Source: CAVPXC01 sp963709505
Lineage (GTDB): Bacteria > Chloroflexota > Anaerolineae > JAAEKA01
Reading direction: 5' to 3'
NCBI GenBank assembly: GCA_963709505.1
Contig: CAVPXC010000026.1
Coordinates: 1 to 64,000, forward strand
Length of the DNA: 64,000 nt
Every line of letters begins with the position of its first letter. Within the stretch, counting starts at the first letter, position 1. Of the stretch, positions 55,376 through 64,000 are shown in pieces. The notes beneath the pieces are model-generated. The model was given only the letters and a program-made list of their open reading frames with translations, made no database searches and was not told where the DNA came from. The position numbers and the translations under genes were made by a program.

Positions 55376-55413
55376 AGTTCCTCTTGGTCACCAAAGACCA
55401 AGGGGAACTTTTT
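55376..55413 (+). terminator. Intrinsic terminator
   Basis: AGTTCCTCTTGGTC pairs with GACCAAGGGGAACT (one G-T) and is followed by TTTTT at 55409-55413. It most likely ends transcription of the 53075 gene. Confidence 0.7.
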
Positions 55414-55570
55414 CTGATCGTTTCCGCGTGTTCGAGCGCTTTTCTCGTCGTGCCCGCCGTCATTCTCGCGAAAGCGGGCAACGTGGGCATCCATCCGGCG
55501 CGCTTGCGCAAACCGCCAGATGGGTTCTTTCGGGTAGTAAGATGCCGCACAATACACGGCAAGCCACTTA

Positions 55571-55651
55571 CGGGTGTATTTCAAGTTGAGCGCATACCCT
55601 TCGGGTTTGCGGAAAACCCGAAGGGTATGCGCTCAACTTGAAATACACCCG
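55571..55651. repeat. Long perfect hairpin, family A copy 2 (inverted orientation)
   Basis: Arms begin CGGGTGTATTTCAAGTTGAG and close exactly at 55651; the loop TTTGCGGAAAA is the reverse complement of the copy-1 loop. Against copy 1 (32404-32484) the arms differ at several positions (for example GAGCGCAT instead of GGGGGCAG), and every change is matched on the opposite arm. Confidence 0.88.
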
Positions 55652-55666
55652 CCACTTACTGCGGAT

Positions 55667-55695
55667 TTGCACAGGCACTGGCCCTATGCTAGAAT
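55667..55695 (+). promoter_or_regulatory. sigma70 promoter of the LCP gene (near-leaderless)
   Basis: TTGCAC, 17 bases, TAGAAT. The predicted transcription start lies at about 55701-55703, next to ATG 55703, so the mRNA would have almost no leader. Confidence 0.6.
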
Positions 55696-55702
55696 CGCAA
55701 CT

Positions 55703-57257
55703 ATGCAAAAGAGACCGTTAAATGCTCCCAAAACAAAACCCGCCAATCCGCCTGACTCCCGAGTCCGTGTTTTGCGCTCGACGTTGCTGATTGGCATCTT
55801 ATTGATCGCCCTTGTTGCTGCGGTTGCCTACGCATCGACGGCAGTCTATAGTTGGGCTCGAGAAGCGGCGCATTCCTTACCCGCAATGCCCAAGGTAGCA
55901 CCACCGAGCGTGGTCCTGTCGGCTTCATCAGAAGGCCAAGCGCAGGCTGCCGAAGGCCTGACGCTGCTGCCAGTCACTCCCAACACTCAGGGGCTCTCAG
56001 TCTTCGACGCCGGAACAGCCGGTTGAGGACAAAGACCGAATCACGATACTGCTTCTGGGCGTCGATCAACGCCCCGATGACCCCAGTCCACCGCGCACTG
56101 ACAATATGGTGGTAGTGACAGTGGAACCTAAAACGGGCAAGGTAGGCATGATCTCCCTGCCGCGCGATCTTTTCGTTCCGATCCCTGGTTTTGACTACAG
56201 CGGCAAGATAGCTACTGCCTTCTTCGTCGGCGAGGTGAAGCACTATCCAGGCGGCGGTGGGGCGCTGGCGAAAAAGACCGTCGGCGAGTTCCTCGGCTAC
56301 CCAATCGATTATTACGTGAAAGTCAACTTTGACGGCTTTGTCCAGGCTGTGGACGCAATTGGCGGCATCGACCTTGATGTACCAAAGACTATCCACGATG
56401 AGCAATATCCGACGATAGACTATGGCTACACGACGTTTCACATCGACGCCGGGACGCAACACTTGGATGGCGAGACCGCACTCAAGTACGCTCGCACACG
56501 TCACGCCGACGACGACTTCCAGCGCGCTCGGCGCCAACAGCAGGTTCTGCTGGCAATCAAAGACCAGGCTGTCAAAGACGGGCTGCTGAACCCCAAGCGG
56601 GCCTTGAGCCTGTTCGGCGTGCTTAAGGACTCGGTAGAGCACGATGTCGCACCTTCGGAGCTGCCGAAACTGATCGCCTTGGCAAGCCGTATCAAGGTCA
56701 ACGGGATCGACCAACTGGTTCTCGACAACCATTACGGTCACATCAGCACCAACACGAAGTTCGGGTGGATTCTGGTACCGGATCGCGTGAAGATCCGGCC
56801 GGCGGTCGACAAGATCTTTACCGGCACATCCGTTCCCTCAACGGCAGAGGTTGAGGCGCTGGCCGTGCAGGAAGCGCAACAACAGGCCGATTTGTCCAGA
56901 CAACAGGTCCAGAACGATTACCAGGCTCAGGCTGAAGCCGTGCGTATCCAATTGGCGGAAGAAGGCGCGCGCGTCGCCGTTTTCAACGGAACGAATGACC
57001 CCATGCTTGCCGCCCGCGCCGCCGATTGGCTGCAGCGGCAGGGGTACCAGGTGACCTCGTTTGGCCAGGCGGATCGCAGCGACTACCCGCGTACAGTGTT
57101 GCTCACCCACGGCAATAAGCCGTTCACGGTCGCCAGCTTGCAGGACATGTTCGCCATCGCTAAGAACAATATCCGCCCCACTGACGATGCCAGCGACCCA
57201 AAGGTCGATCTGCAGTTGATCATCGGCAGGGACTTCTACTTGCTTGTGTCCAACTAG
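55703..57257 (+). CDS. LytR-CpsA-Psr (LCP) family protein (one frameshift)
   Basis: About 518 aa from ATG 55703. A basic N-terminus leads to one membrane helix (LLIGILLIALVAAVAYASTA). After a frame change near 56025 come the LCP motifs ITILLLGVDQRPDD, RTDNMVVVTVEP, VGMISLPRDLFVPIPG, GFVQAVDAIGGIDLDVP and ALKYARTRHADDDFQRARRQ. The LytR_C domain (ARVAVFNGTNDPMLAARAAD) is at the end. LCP enzymes attach polymers to peptidoglycan or process polyprenyl-linked sugars outside the cell. The Arg residues that bind pyrophosphate remain. The gene probably has its own promoter. Confidence 0.9.
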
Positions 57258-57258
57258 G

Positions 57259-57272
57259 CTCGTTCGAACGAG
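57259..57272. promoter_or_regulatory. 14-bp palindrome abutting the usp promoter (possible operator)
   Basis: CTCGTTCGAACGAG is a perfect palindrome that ends at the base before the -35 box (57273). Its position fits an activator or repressor site for the universal stress gene. It is the only such site in this gap. Confidence 0.5.
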
Positions 57273-57301
57273 TTGTTCACAGCTGCGACCTCGTGTAGAA
57301 T
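57273..57301 (+). promoter_or_regulatory. sigma70 promoter of the universal stress protein gene
   Basis: TTGTTC, 17 bases, TAGAAT, 82 nt before ATG 57384, with the palindrome at 57259-57272 directly upstream. Confidence 0.6.
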
Positions 57302-57383
57302 GAGAGTGGCAGCTTTTTTGTTGCCCGAACGCGACGATAATACCCTCCTGCTCGACACTTTGCTAAACCTTGCAGAGGCCACC

Positions 57384-57863
57384 ATGTACCGTAAGATTGT
57401 CGTCCCACTGGATGGTTCGAGCTTCGCCGAACAGGCCCTTTCGCACGCGGAGACCATTGCCGTGCGCGGCGAGACCGAAGTCCATCTACTATCGATTGCT
57501 CCCATGCTGGAAGACCAAGGTTTGGCGGCAGTTGACCTCTATCCGGTCTACGTCTATCGCGATTACCTGGTGGACCAGACGCAGGAGACTCAACGCATTC
57601 GAAACGAGCTGCAGGACTACCTCAGCCAGGTTGCTGCCAGGATGCACGCGGCAGGCTTCGATGTGTTGGTCTCTATCCGCTTTGGCCAGCCGGCGGACGA
57701 AATCCTCACCTACGCGCAGGAGCAGGGGTGTGACATGATCGTGATGTCCACTCATGGCCGCTCCGGCGTCGGCCGCTGGGTCTACGGAAGCGTCGCCGAC
57801 AAAGTTCTGCGCGGCTCGAAGATCCCAGTCCTGCTTATTCGCGTGCAAGAGACCGCTAAGTAA
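57384..57863 (+). CDS. Universal stress protein (UspA family)
   Basis: 159 aa from ATG 57384. The fold marks are MYRKIVVPLDGSSFAEQALS and the ATP-binding loop IVMSTHGRSGVGRWVYGSVA with G-x2-G-x9-G-S, then ADKVLRGSKIPVLLIRV. It is thus of the nucleotide-binding USP type. A short helix insert (DYLVDQTQETQRIRNELQDY) is usual. It is convergent with ppk, 11 nt apart. Confidence 0.92.
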   Translation: MYRKIVVPLDGSSFAEQALSHAETIAVRGETEVHLLSIAPMLEDQGLAAVDLYPVYVYRDYLVDQTQETQRIRNELQDYLSQVAARMHAAGFDVLVSIRFGQPADEILTYAQEQGCDMIVMSTHGRSGVGRWVYGSVADKVLRGSKIPVLLIRVQETAK

Positions 57864-57874
57864 CCCTGTCTTGC

Positions 57875-60172
<2,298 letters not shown>

Positions 60173-60329
60173 GAGGACACCCTTTCAACTTTGAACGATG
60201 ATCAGGAATGCGGCTTAACTAGTTCTACTCTATCAGGAATTGCCGTTGCTGTCAACCGCGTTTTCATTTCATTTCGTTCGCAAAGGCCCCGTCGGGTAAA
60301 TCCCAGGTCTGGGGCGGCAAACCCGTCGC

Positions 60330-60437
60330 GTGTTAGACCCTTCGGGTTTCTCTTGTCGAACCCGCTACCTGGTAAGGAGCGACAGCTGCTCGAACCGGCA
60401 ACCTGATCAAGGACGAGAAACCCGAAGGGTCTGCCCC
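60330..60437. repeat. MITE-like palindromic repeat, copy 2 (intact)
   Basis: The terminal arms AGACCCTTCGGGTTTCTC (60335 on) and GAGAAACCCGAAGGGTCT are exact inverses about 98 nt apart. The interior has two related halves, TCGAACCCGCTACCTGGTAA and CGAACCGGCAACCTGATCAA. It matches 26812-26936 over its whole length, apart from the insert in that copy. It occupies the gap between ppk and the next pair; the remaining bases from 60173 show nothing. Confidence 0.85.
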
Positions 60438-60471
60438 AAACGCGCGATGCGCCCGGCCCCGCCCGCTCCGA

Positions 60472-60500
60472 TTGCGAAATCCTTGTCCCTGTGGTATGCT
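60472..60500 (+). promoter_or_regulatory. sigma70 promoter of the nucleotidyltransferase pair
   Basis: TTGCGA, 17 bases, TATGCT, 31 nt before ATG 60531. Confidence 0.5.
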
Positions 60501-60530
60501 TGTGACCTGAAAGGCGGGTGTCAAAACAGA

Positions 60531-60776
60531 ATGGACCGAGCCAGAACTTCATCTCCTAGCAACTATCAGCAGCTGATTAGCGGCGCCATAGCCGAGGTCG
60601 ATCCGCGACAGATCTCAATGTCACGACACTTGACGTTTGCCCAGCGTTTTCAACAAGCCGTTTCTATGATCGAATTGGCCGAGCAGGTGGCAGCCTATCG
60701 TCTTCGCCAACGACGACCCGAACTCAGCGGGGTCGAGGCGCTGCGCATCATCAGGAGCCGAGACGCCAATGTCTGA
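60531..60776 (+). CDS. Small partner protein of a nucleotidyltransferase
   Basis: 81 aa (MDRARTSSPSNYQQLISGAI). Helical; SRHLTFAQRFQQAVSMIELA and YRLRQRRPELSGVEALRIIR resemble short proteins that accompany AbiEii-like or DUF6036 nucleotidyltransferases. It overlaps the next gene by 8 nt (ATGTCTGA), which suggests coupled translation. It is probably the antitoxin-like or binding partner, an inference from context. Confidence 0.65.
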   Translation: MDRARTSSPSNYQQLISGAIAEVDPRQISMSRHLTFAQRFQQAVSMIELAEQVAAYRLRQRRPELSGVEALRIIRSRDANV

Positions 60777-61380
60777 CGCAAGCATGTCCTTTGCTGATTT
60801 CGTTCGGCTCGTCCTAGAGGCACTCGACGCTGCTGCTGTCAAGTACTTGATCGGGGGCGCCGTGGCTGTCTGGGCATGGGGCGAGCCGCGCACCACGCGA
60901 GACTTGGACCTGGTGGTCGATCTGCCTTTCGAGTCCATGGCCGCCCTCTCGCAAGAGCTCGAGCAGCGCGACATGTTGGTTCCTGTAGATATCATGATCG
61001 ACTTGATGATCGAAGATCGCGCTGATTTGCCCGTCAATGCCATTCACATGTTCTCCGGTTACAAGGCGGAACTCTTCCTATTCAAACCCGGGGATGCGTT
61101 CCGATCATCGACCCTCCAGCGTCGTCAACTCGTTGATTTGGGGCCGCCGTTGGGCGAAGTGTACGTCCATGCGCCAGAAGATCTGATCCTCAACAAGCTG
61201 CGTTACTTCCGAATTAGCCAGCAGCCCAAGCATGTGCGGGACATTGCTGGCATTGTTTTGAACCTCGATCAGGACCTTGATTACGCTTACATCGACCGCT
61301 GGGTGGAGCAACTGGATCTGGTCAACACCTGGCAAGAGATCCAGCAACGTATCACAGAGATGCGCAACAAGCACTCATAA
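60769..61380 (+). CDS. AbiEii/DUF6036-like nucleotidyltransferase
   Basis: 203 aa. VKYLIGGAVAVWAWGEPRTT and RDLDLVVDLPFESM give the G-G-x-A-V...D-L-D-L/V pattern of minimal nucleotidyltransferases; Asp residues of RDLDLVVD are the metal ligands. APEDLILNKLRYFRISQQPK and HVRDIAGIVLN are typical of the AbiEii-related group. Toxins of this group (MenA, AbiEii) add nucleotides to tRNA or act on GTP. The paired small gene supports a toxin-antitoxin role. Confidence 0.8.
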   Translation: MSDASMSFADFVRLVLEALDAAAVKYLIGGAVAVWAWGEPRTTRDLDLVVDLPFESMAALSQELEQRDMLVPVDIMIDLMIEDRADLPVNAIHMFSGYKAELFLFKPGDAFRSSTLQRRQLVDLGPPLGEVYVHAPEDLILNKLRYFRISQQPKHVRDIAGIVLNLDQDLDYAYIDRWVEQLDLVNTWQEIQQRITEMRNKHS

Positions 61381-61586
61381 CCCTCACAATCGATAACTCC
61401 ATCCTCAATTCATCCTCTGGTCCGCGCCTCCGCCAACACCTGCACTGCGCGGAGGCGCAAGTGTCCGCGGTTCTTCCCCCCTTCGCTAGGTCTTTTCCTT
61501 GCTTTCGTGTACAATGCCTCTTGCTTGTTGTTCTTATTTGCGCAGATGACAAGCAATACCTACACCACACACGCGAAAGCACAACC

Positions 61587-62924
61587 ATGTCCTCTCCTTC
61601 CTGTCCTCTCCCCACCGCCGGCAGCCAAACCGGCCTTGCAGTGCTCAAGGGCCTCGCGCGCGATCGCTCGCTGCTGTCGGCCATGAGCTTGATGCACAAG
61701 CACGTCGGCACGGCGTTTCAGATCACCTTGCCGATCTTTCGGCCCGCGGTCTTCATCGGACCCGAAAGCAACCGCCAGCTCCTTGTCAGCGAACGACAAC
61801 ATTTGCTCTGGCGCCCCGAAGGTGACCCGGTCACCCAACTGCTGCACCAGGGCGTCTTGGTCATCGATGGCGAATTCCACGACGAGGTGCGCGGCTGGAT
61901 GGACCCACCTCTACAGCGCCGCAACGTCACCCAGCACATCCCCGCCTTCTGGCGCTACACCGATGACATCGCCCATACGTGGAAAGATGGCCAGGTGCAC
62001 GACATGTTGGTCGAGATGCGTCGGGTAGCCCTGCTGATCCTGTTCGGCACACTCTTCAACGTCGACTTCATGCCCGACATGCAACGCATGTGGAAGCCCA
62101 TCATGCAACTGCTCGAGTATATCTCACCCGGCCTGTGGATCTTTTGGTCAGGCATGCCGCGGCCCAAGTACCGCCAGGCCAAGAAGGCGATGGATGGCTA
62201 TCTGTACCGGCTCATTCGTGAGCGTCGTAGCGAGCTGGCGAAGTTCGGCGTCGAGCCTTCGCCCAGCGACTTGCTCGGCCAATTGGTCGCCCACTCCGGC
62301 ATGAGCGATGACCTGATTCGCGACCAGTTGCTGACCATGCTGATCGCCGGGCACGACACCAGCACCGCGCTGTTGGCCTGGGTTCTGACAGTGATCGGCC
62401 AGCACCCAGAAGCTATGGCCCAAATGCAAGCCGAGGTCGATGCCGTGATCGGCCGCCAGGATGAGCCGCCGAGCCTCGATCAGATCAACCGCCTGACCTA
62501 CACCGACCAGGTGATCAAAGAAACCCTACGCCTCTACCCACCGATCCATGTTGGCCAGCGTCGGGCGGCGACGGATCTCAAGATTCAGGGCTATGACGTG
62601 CCGGCCGGCACACGCATTATGTACTCGATTTTCCTCTCGCATCGAGACAAGAACCACTGGCAGGACCCGGAGGCCTTCTGCCCGGCCCGTTTCGACCGCA
62701 GCAACGAGGAAAAGCGCCCACCGATGACCTATGTTCCCTTCGGCGGTGGCCCGCGTAATTGCATCGGCGCCGCCTTCGCCCAGGTCGAGTCGAAAGTCGT
62801 CTTGGCGCGCCTGCTTCAGACCTTTGAGTTCGAGCTGCTCAACGGCAAGCAAATCAGGCCCCACATGGGCGCGACCCTCGAACCGCGTCCCAGTGTCGAT
62901 ATGCGCATTCGAAGGCGGACCTAA
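61587..62924 (+). CDS. Cytochrome P450
   Basis: 445 aa from ATG 61587. The I-helix LTMLIAGHDTSTALLAWVLT (AGxDT), K-helix ETLRLYPP (ExxR), PERF-like PARFDRSNEE and the heme loop FGGGPRNCIGAAFAQVE with the axial Cys are all present. No membrane anchor. It resembles class-I/CYP110-like P450s of Chloroflexota and cyanobacteria acting on fatty acids, terpenes or carotenoids. A GT2 gene starts 58 nt downstream, suggesting a joint pathway. A frame upstream to 61461 is open but not supported. Confidence 0.93.
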   Translation: MSSPSCPLPTAGSQTGLAVLKGLARDRSLLSAMSLMHKHVGTAFQITLPIFRPAVFIGPESNRQLLVSERQHLLWRPEGDPVTQLLHQGVLVIDGEFHDEVRGWMDPPLQRRNVTQHIPAFWRYTDDIAHTWKDGQVHDMLVEMRRVALLILFGTLFNVDFMPDMQRMWKPIMQLLEYISPGLWIFWSGMPRPKYRQAKKAMDGYLYRLIRERRSELAKFGVEPSPSDLLGQLVAHSGMSDDLIRDQLLTMLIAGHDTSTALLAWVLTVIGQHPEAMAQMQAEVDAVIGRQDEPPSLDQINRLTYTDQVIKETLRLYPPIHVGQRRAATDLKIQGYDVPAGTRIMYSIFLSHRDKNHWQDPEAFCPARFDRSNEEKRPPMTYVPFGGGPRNCIGAAFAQVESKVVLARLLQTFEFELLNGKQIRPHMGATLEPRPSVDMRIRRRT

Positions 62925-62982
62925 CCCGTGACCAACCATCCGGTACTACCGCACTATCTCACCATCTCACTTTCTCACTCCC

Positions 62983-64000
62983 ATGCCCGCTCTGCATGAC
63001 TGGCGTCGCAACGCCACGTTGACCTTTGCCGCGATGCCGCTCAGCCTATGGGCTGAGCGTTCCTATCAGGCGATGCCGCGACTGGGCCATGGTGGAGTAC
63101 GCGGGCCGCTGCCTATGCTGTCGATCATCGTGCCGGCACGCAACGAGGCGCACAATCTCGTGCATCTGCTTCCTTCGTTGCAAAAGTTGCGCTACGCCGG
63201 TCCGGTGGAGGTGATCGTCGTCGACGACAACTCCACCGACGGCACGAGTTTCGTGGCCAGGGCCTATGGCGCCAAGGTGCTGTGCCTCAACCATCTGCCT
63301 GACGGCTGGAAAGGCAAGCCTAACGCCTGTCACCGCGGCGCGCAGGCAGCTCAAGGCCAGTGGTTGCTGTTCACCGACGCCGATACGGTTCACCAGCCAG
63401 ACAGTGCCGCACAGGTCGTCGACCACGTCGTCCGGAACCGGCTCGACGGCCTCAGCCTGTTTCTGAGGCAGGATTGCAACGGTTGGATCGACCGCCTGGC
63501 GCTGACCGCGGCCTATGCCGGTTTGTTCGCCGGCACCCGACCGCAGGACATGCTGCTCAACGGCCAGTACATCCTCCTGCGGCGCGACGTGTACGAGGCC
63601 AGCGGTGGCTTTGCCAGCGTGCACGGCGAGGCGCTTGAAGACGTGGCCCTCGGCACCCGTCTGCGAACGCTTCGTTACAACGTGCCGATGATGCTCGGCG
63701 AGGAAGCTGCGTCTGTGCGAATGTATGAAAACACCGCCCAGCTCTGGCATGGCATGAACCGTATGGGGGCAGACTCGCTGCGCTGGTCGGGCCGGGCGCC
63801 CTCTGGACCGCCCTATTTGTTACTGCATTGATGTCACCGATCGTCACGCTGATCGCCGTGTTGTTTGGTGGCCTGGATCGCCGCTGGCTGCCCGCATCCT
63901 GGGCCGCTGCGTCCCTGCCAATGATCCCGTGGGCCAGACGCTTTGGCAACGCACTCTGGGCCGCGGCCATCCCCATCGGCGCGCTCTTCGTCCAAGCCGC
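62983..64000 (+). CDS. Family-2 glycosyltransferase, membrane-associated (frameshifted, runs off the window)
   Basis: LSIIVPARNEAHNLVHLLPS, VEVIVVDDNSTDGTSFVARA (nucleotide-binding DD), QWLLFTDADTVHQPD (DxD) and a C-terminal acceptor region with ALEDVALG (ED motif) identify GT2, inverting. A frame change near 63800 continues ALWTALFVTALMSPIVTLIA and further hydrophobic helices, so it is a membrane-anchored enzyme whose end lies past 64000. Similar enzymes glycosylate carotenoids or hydroxylated terpenoids; coupling to the P450 would fit that. Confidence 0.88.

Larger units (their letters stand above)
55286..55570. other. Gene-free stretch after the 53075 gene
   Basis: Between 55286 and the repeat at 55571 no gene is supported. 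Two hairpins occur at 55316-55345 and 55376-55413 (listed separately). The rest (55414-55570) contains short GC-rich inverted bits (GCGCGCTTGCGC) but nothing identifiable. Confidence 0.55.

Overview
This is a GC-rich (roughly 60%) bacterial chromosome segment, most likely from an uncultured member of the Chloroflexota (Anaerolineae/Caldilineae-like). That placement is an inference from the gene set: one-chain GlyQS, a NurA / HAS-barrel / HerA operon, a TcmP pair, a phosphatase-like membrane protein carrying a propeller domain, and many toxin-antitoxin modules. It is not a computed phylogeny. The window opens inside a 16S rRNA gene and ends inside a glycosyltransferase gene.

Layout. 1-4.4 kb: rRNA operon (partial 16S, tRNA-Ile(GAU), 23S, 5S) with a long 23S processing stem. 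4.4-13.7 kb: housekeeping genes (glmU, a CNNM/CBS transporter-like protein, cdd, recO, a lipoprotein, a MazEF-like pair, fused glyQS). 13.8-24.5 kb: genes on the minus strand, with three uncharacterised proteins and then a probable defence operon: PLD-SNF2 helicase, Eco57I-type adenine methyltransferase, TcmP and its three-Cys (DUF5131/Gp37-Gp68) partner. 24.5-28.5 kb: a decayed tandem AlbA_2 gene, an XRE-ImmA protein, a PIN-toxin pair and a Phd/RelE pair. 28.9-31.9 kb: indolepyruvate:ferredoxin oxidoreductase (iorA, iorB) and a zinc-ribbon protein. 32.5-34.3 kb: a free-standing I9 propeptide protein followed by a membrane-anchored subtilisin. 34.3-40.8 kb: LmbE-type deacetylase, an RHH/DUF5678-like plus retropepsin pair, sbcD, a Cys-cluster protein, an amidohydrolase, a dual-specificity phosphatase and an orphan antitoxin. 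41.1-47.2 kb: accessory enzymes (metallophosphatase, VOC, APH-like kinase, GNATs, DinB, two YdeI paralogues). 47.2-52.7 kb: nurA - HAS barrel - herA, interrupted by an IS605-type tnpB and a nucleotidyltransferase gene. 53-60.2 kb: PP2C-like/propeller membrane protein, LCP cell-wall ligase, universal stress protein, polyphosphate kinase. 60.5-64 kb: a nucleotidyltransferase pair, a cytochrome P450 and a family-2 glycosyltransferase.

Two features run through the whole window. First, intergenic DNA is full of structured repeats: near-perfect long hairpins (some in related copies with compensatory arm changes) and period-7 arrays, which also sit in frame inside glyQS and the amidohydrolase gene. 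Second, about 17 conserved genes, including essential ones, carry single-base frameshifts. The local protein sequence is conserved on both sides of each break, so uncorrected sequencing indels are a better explanation than mass pseudogenisation. Such genes are therefore annotated across the break.
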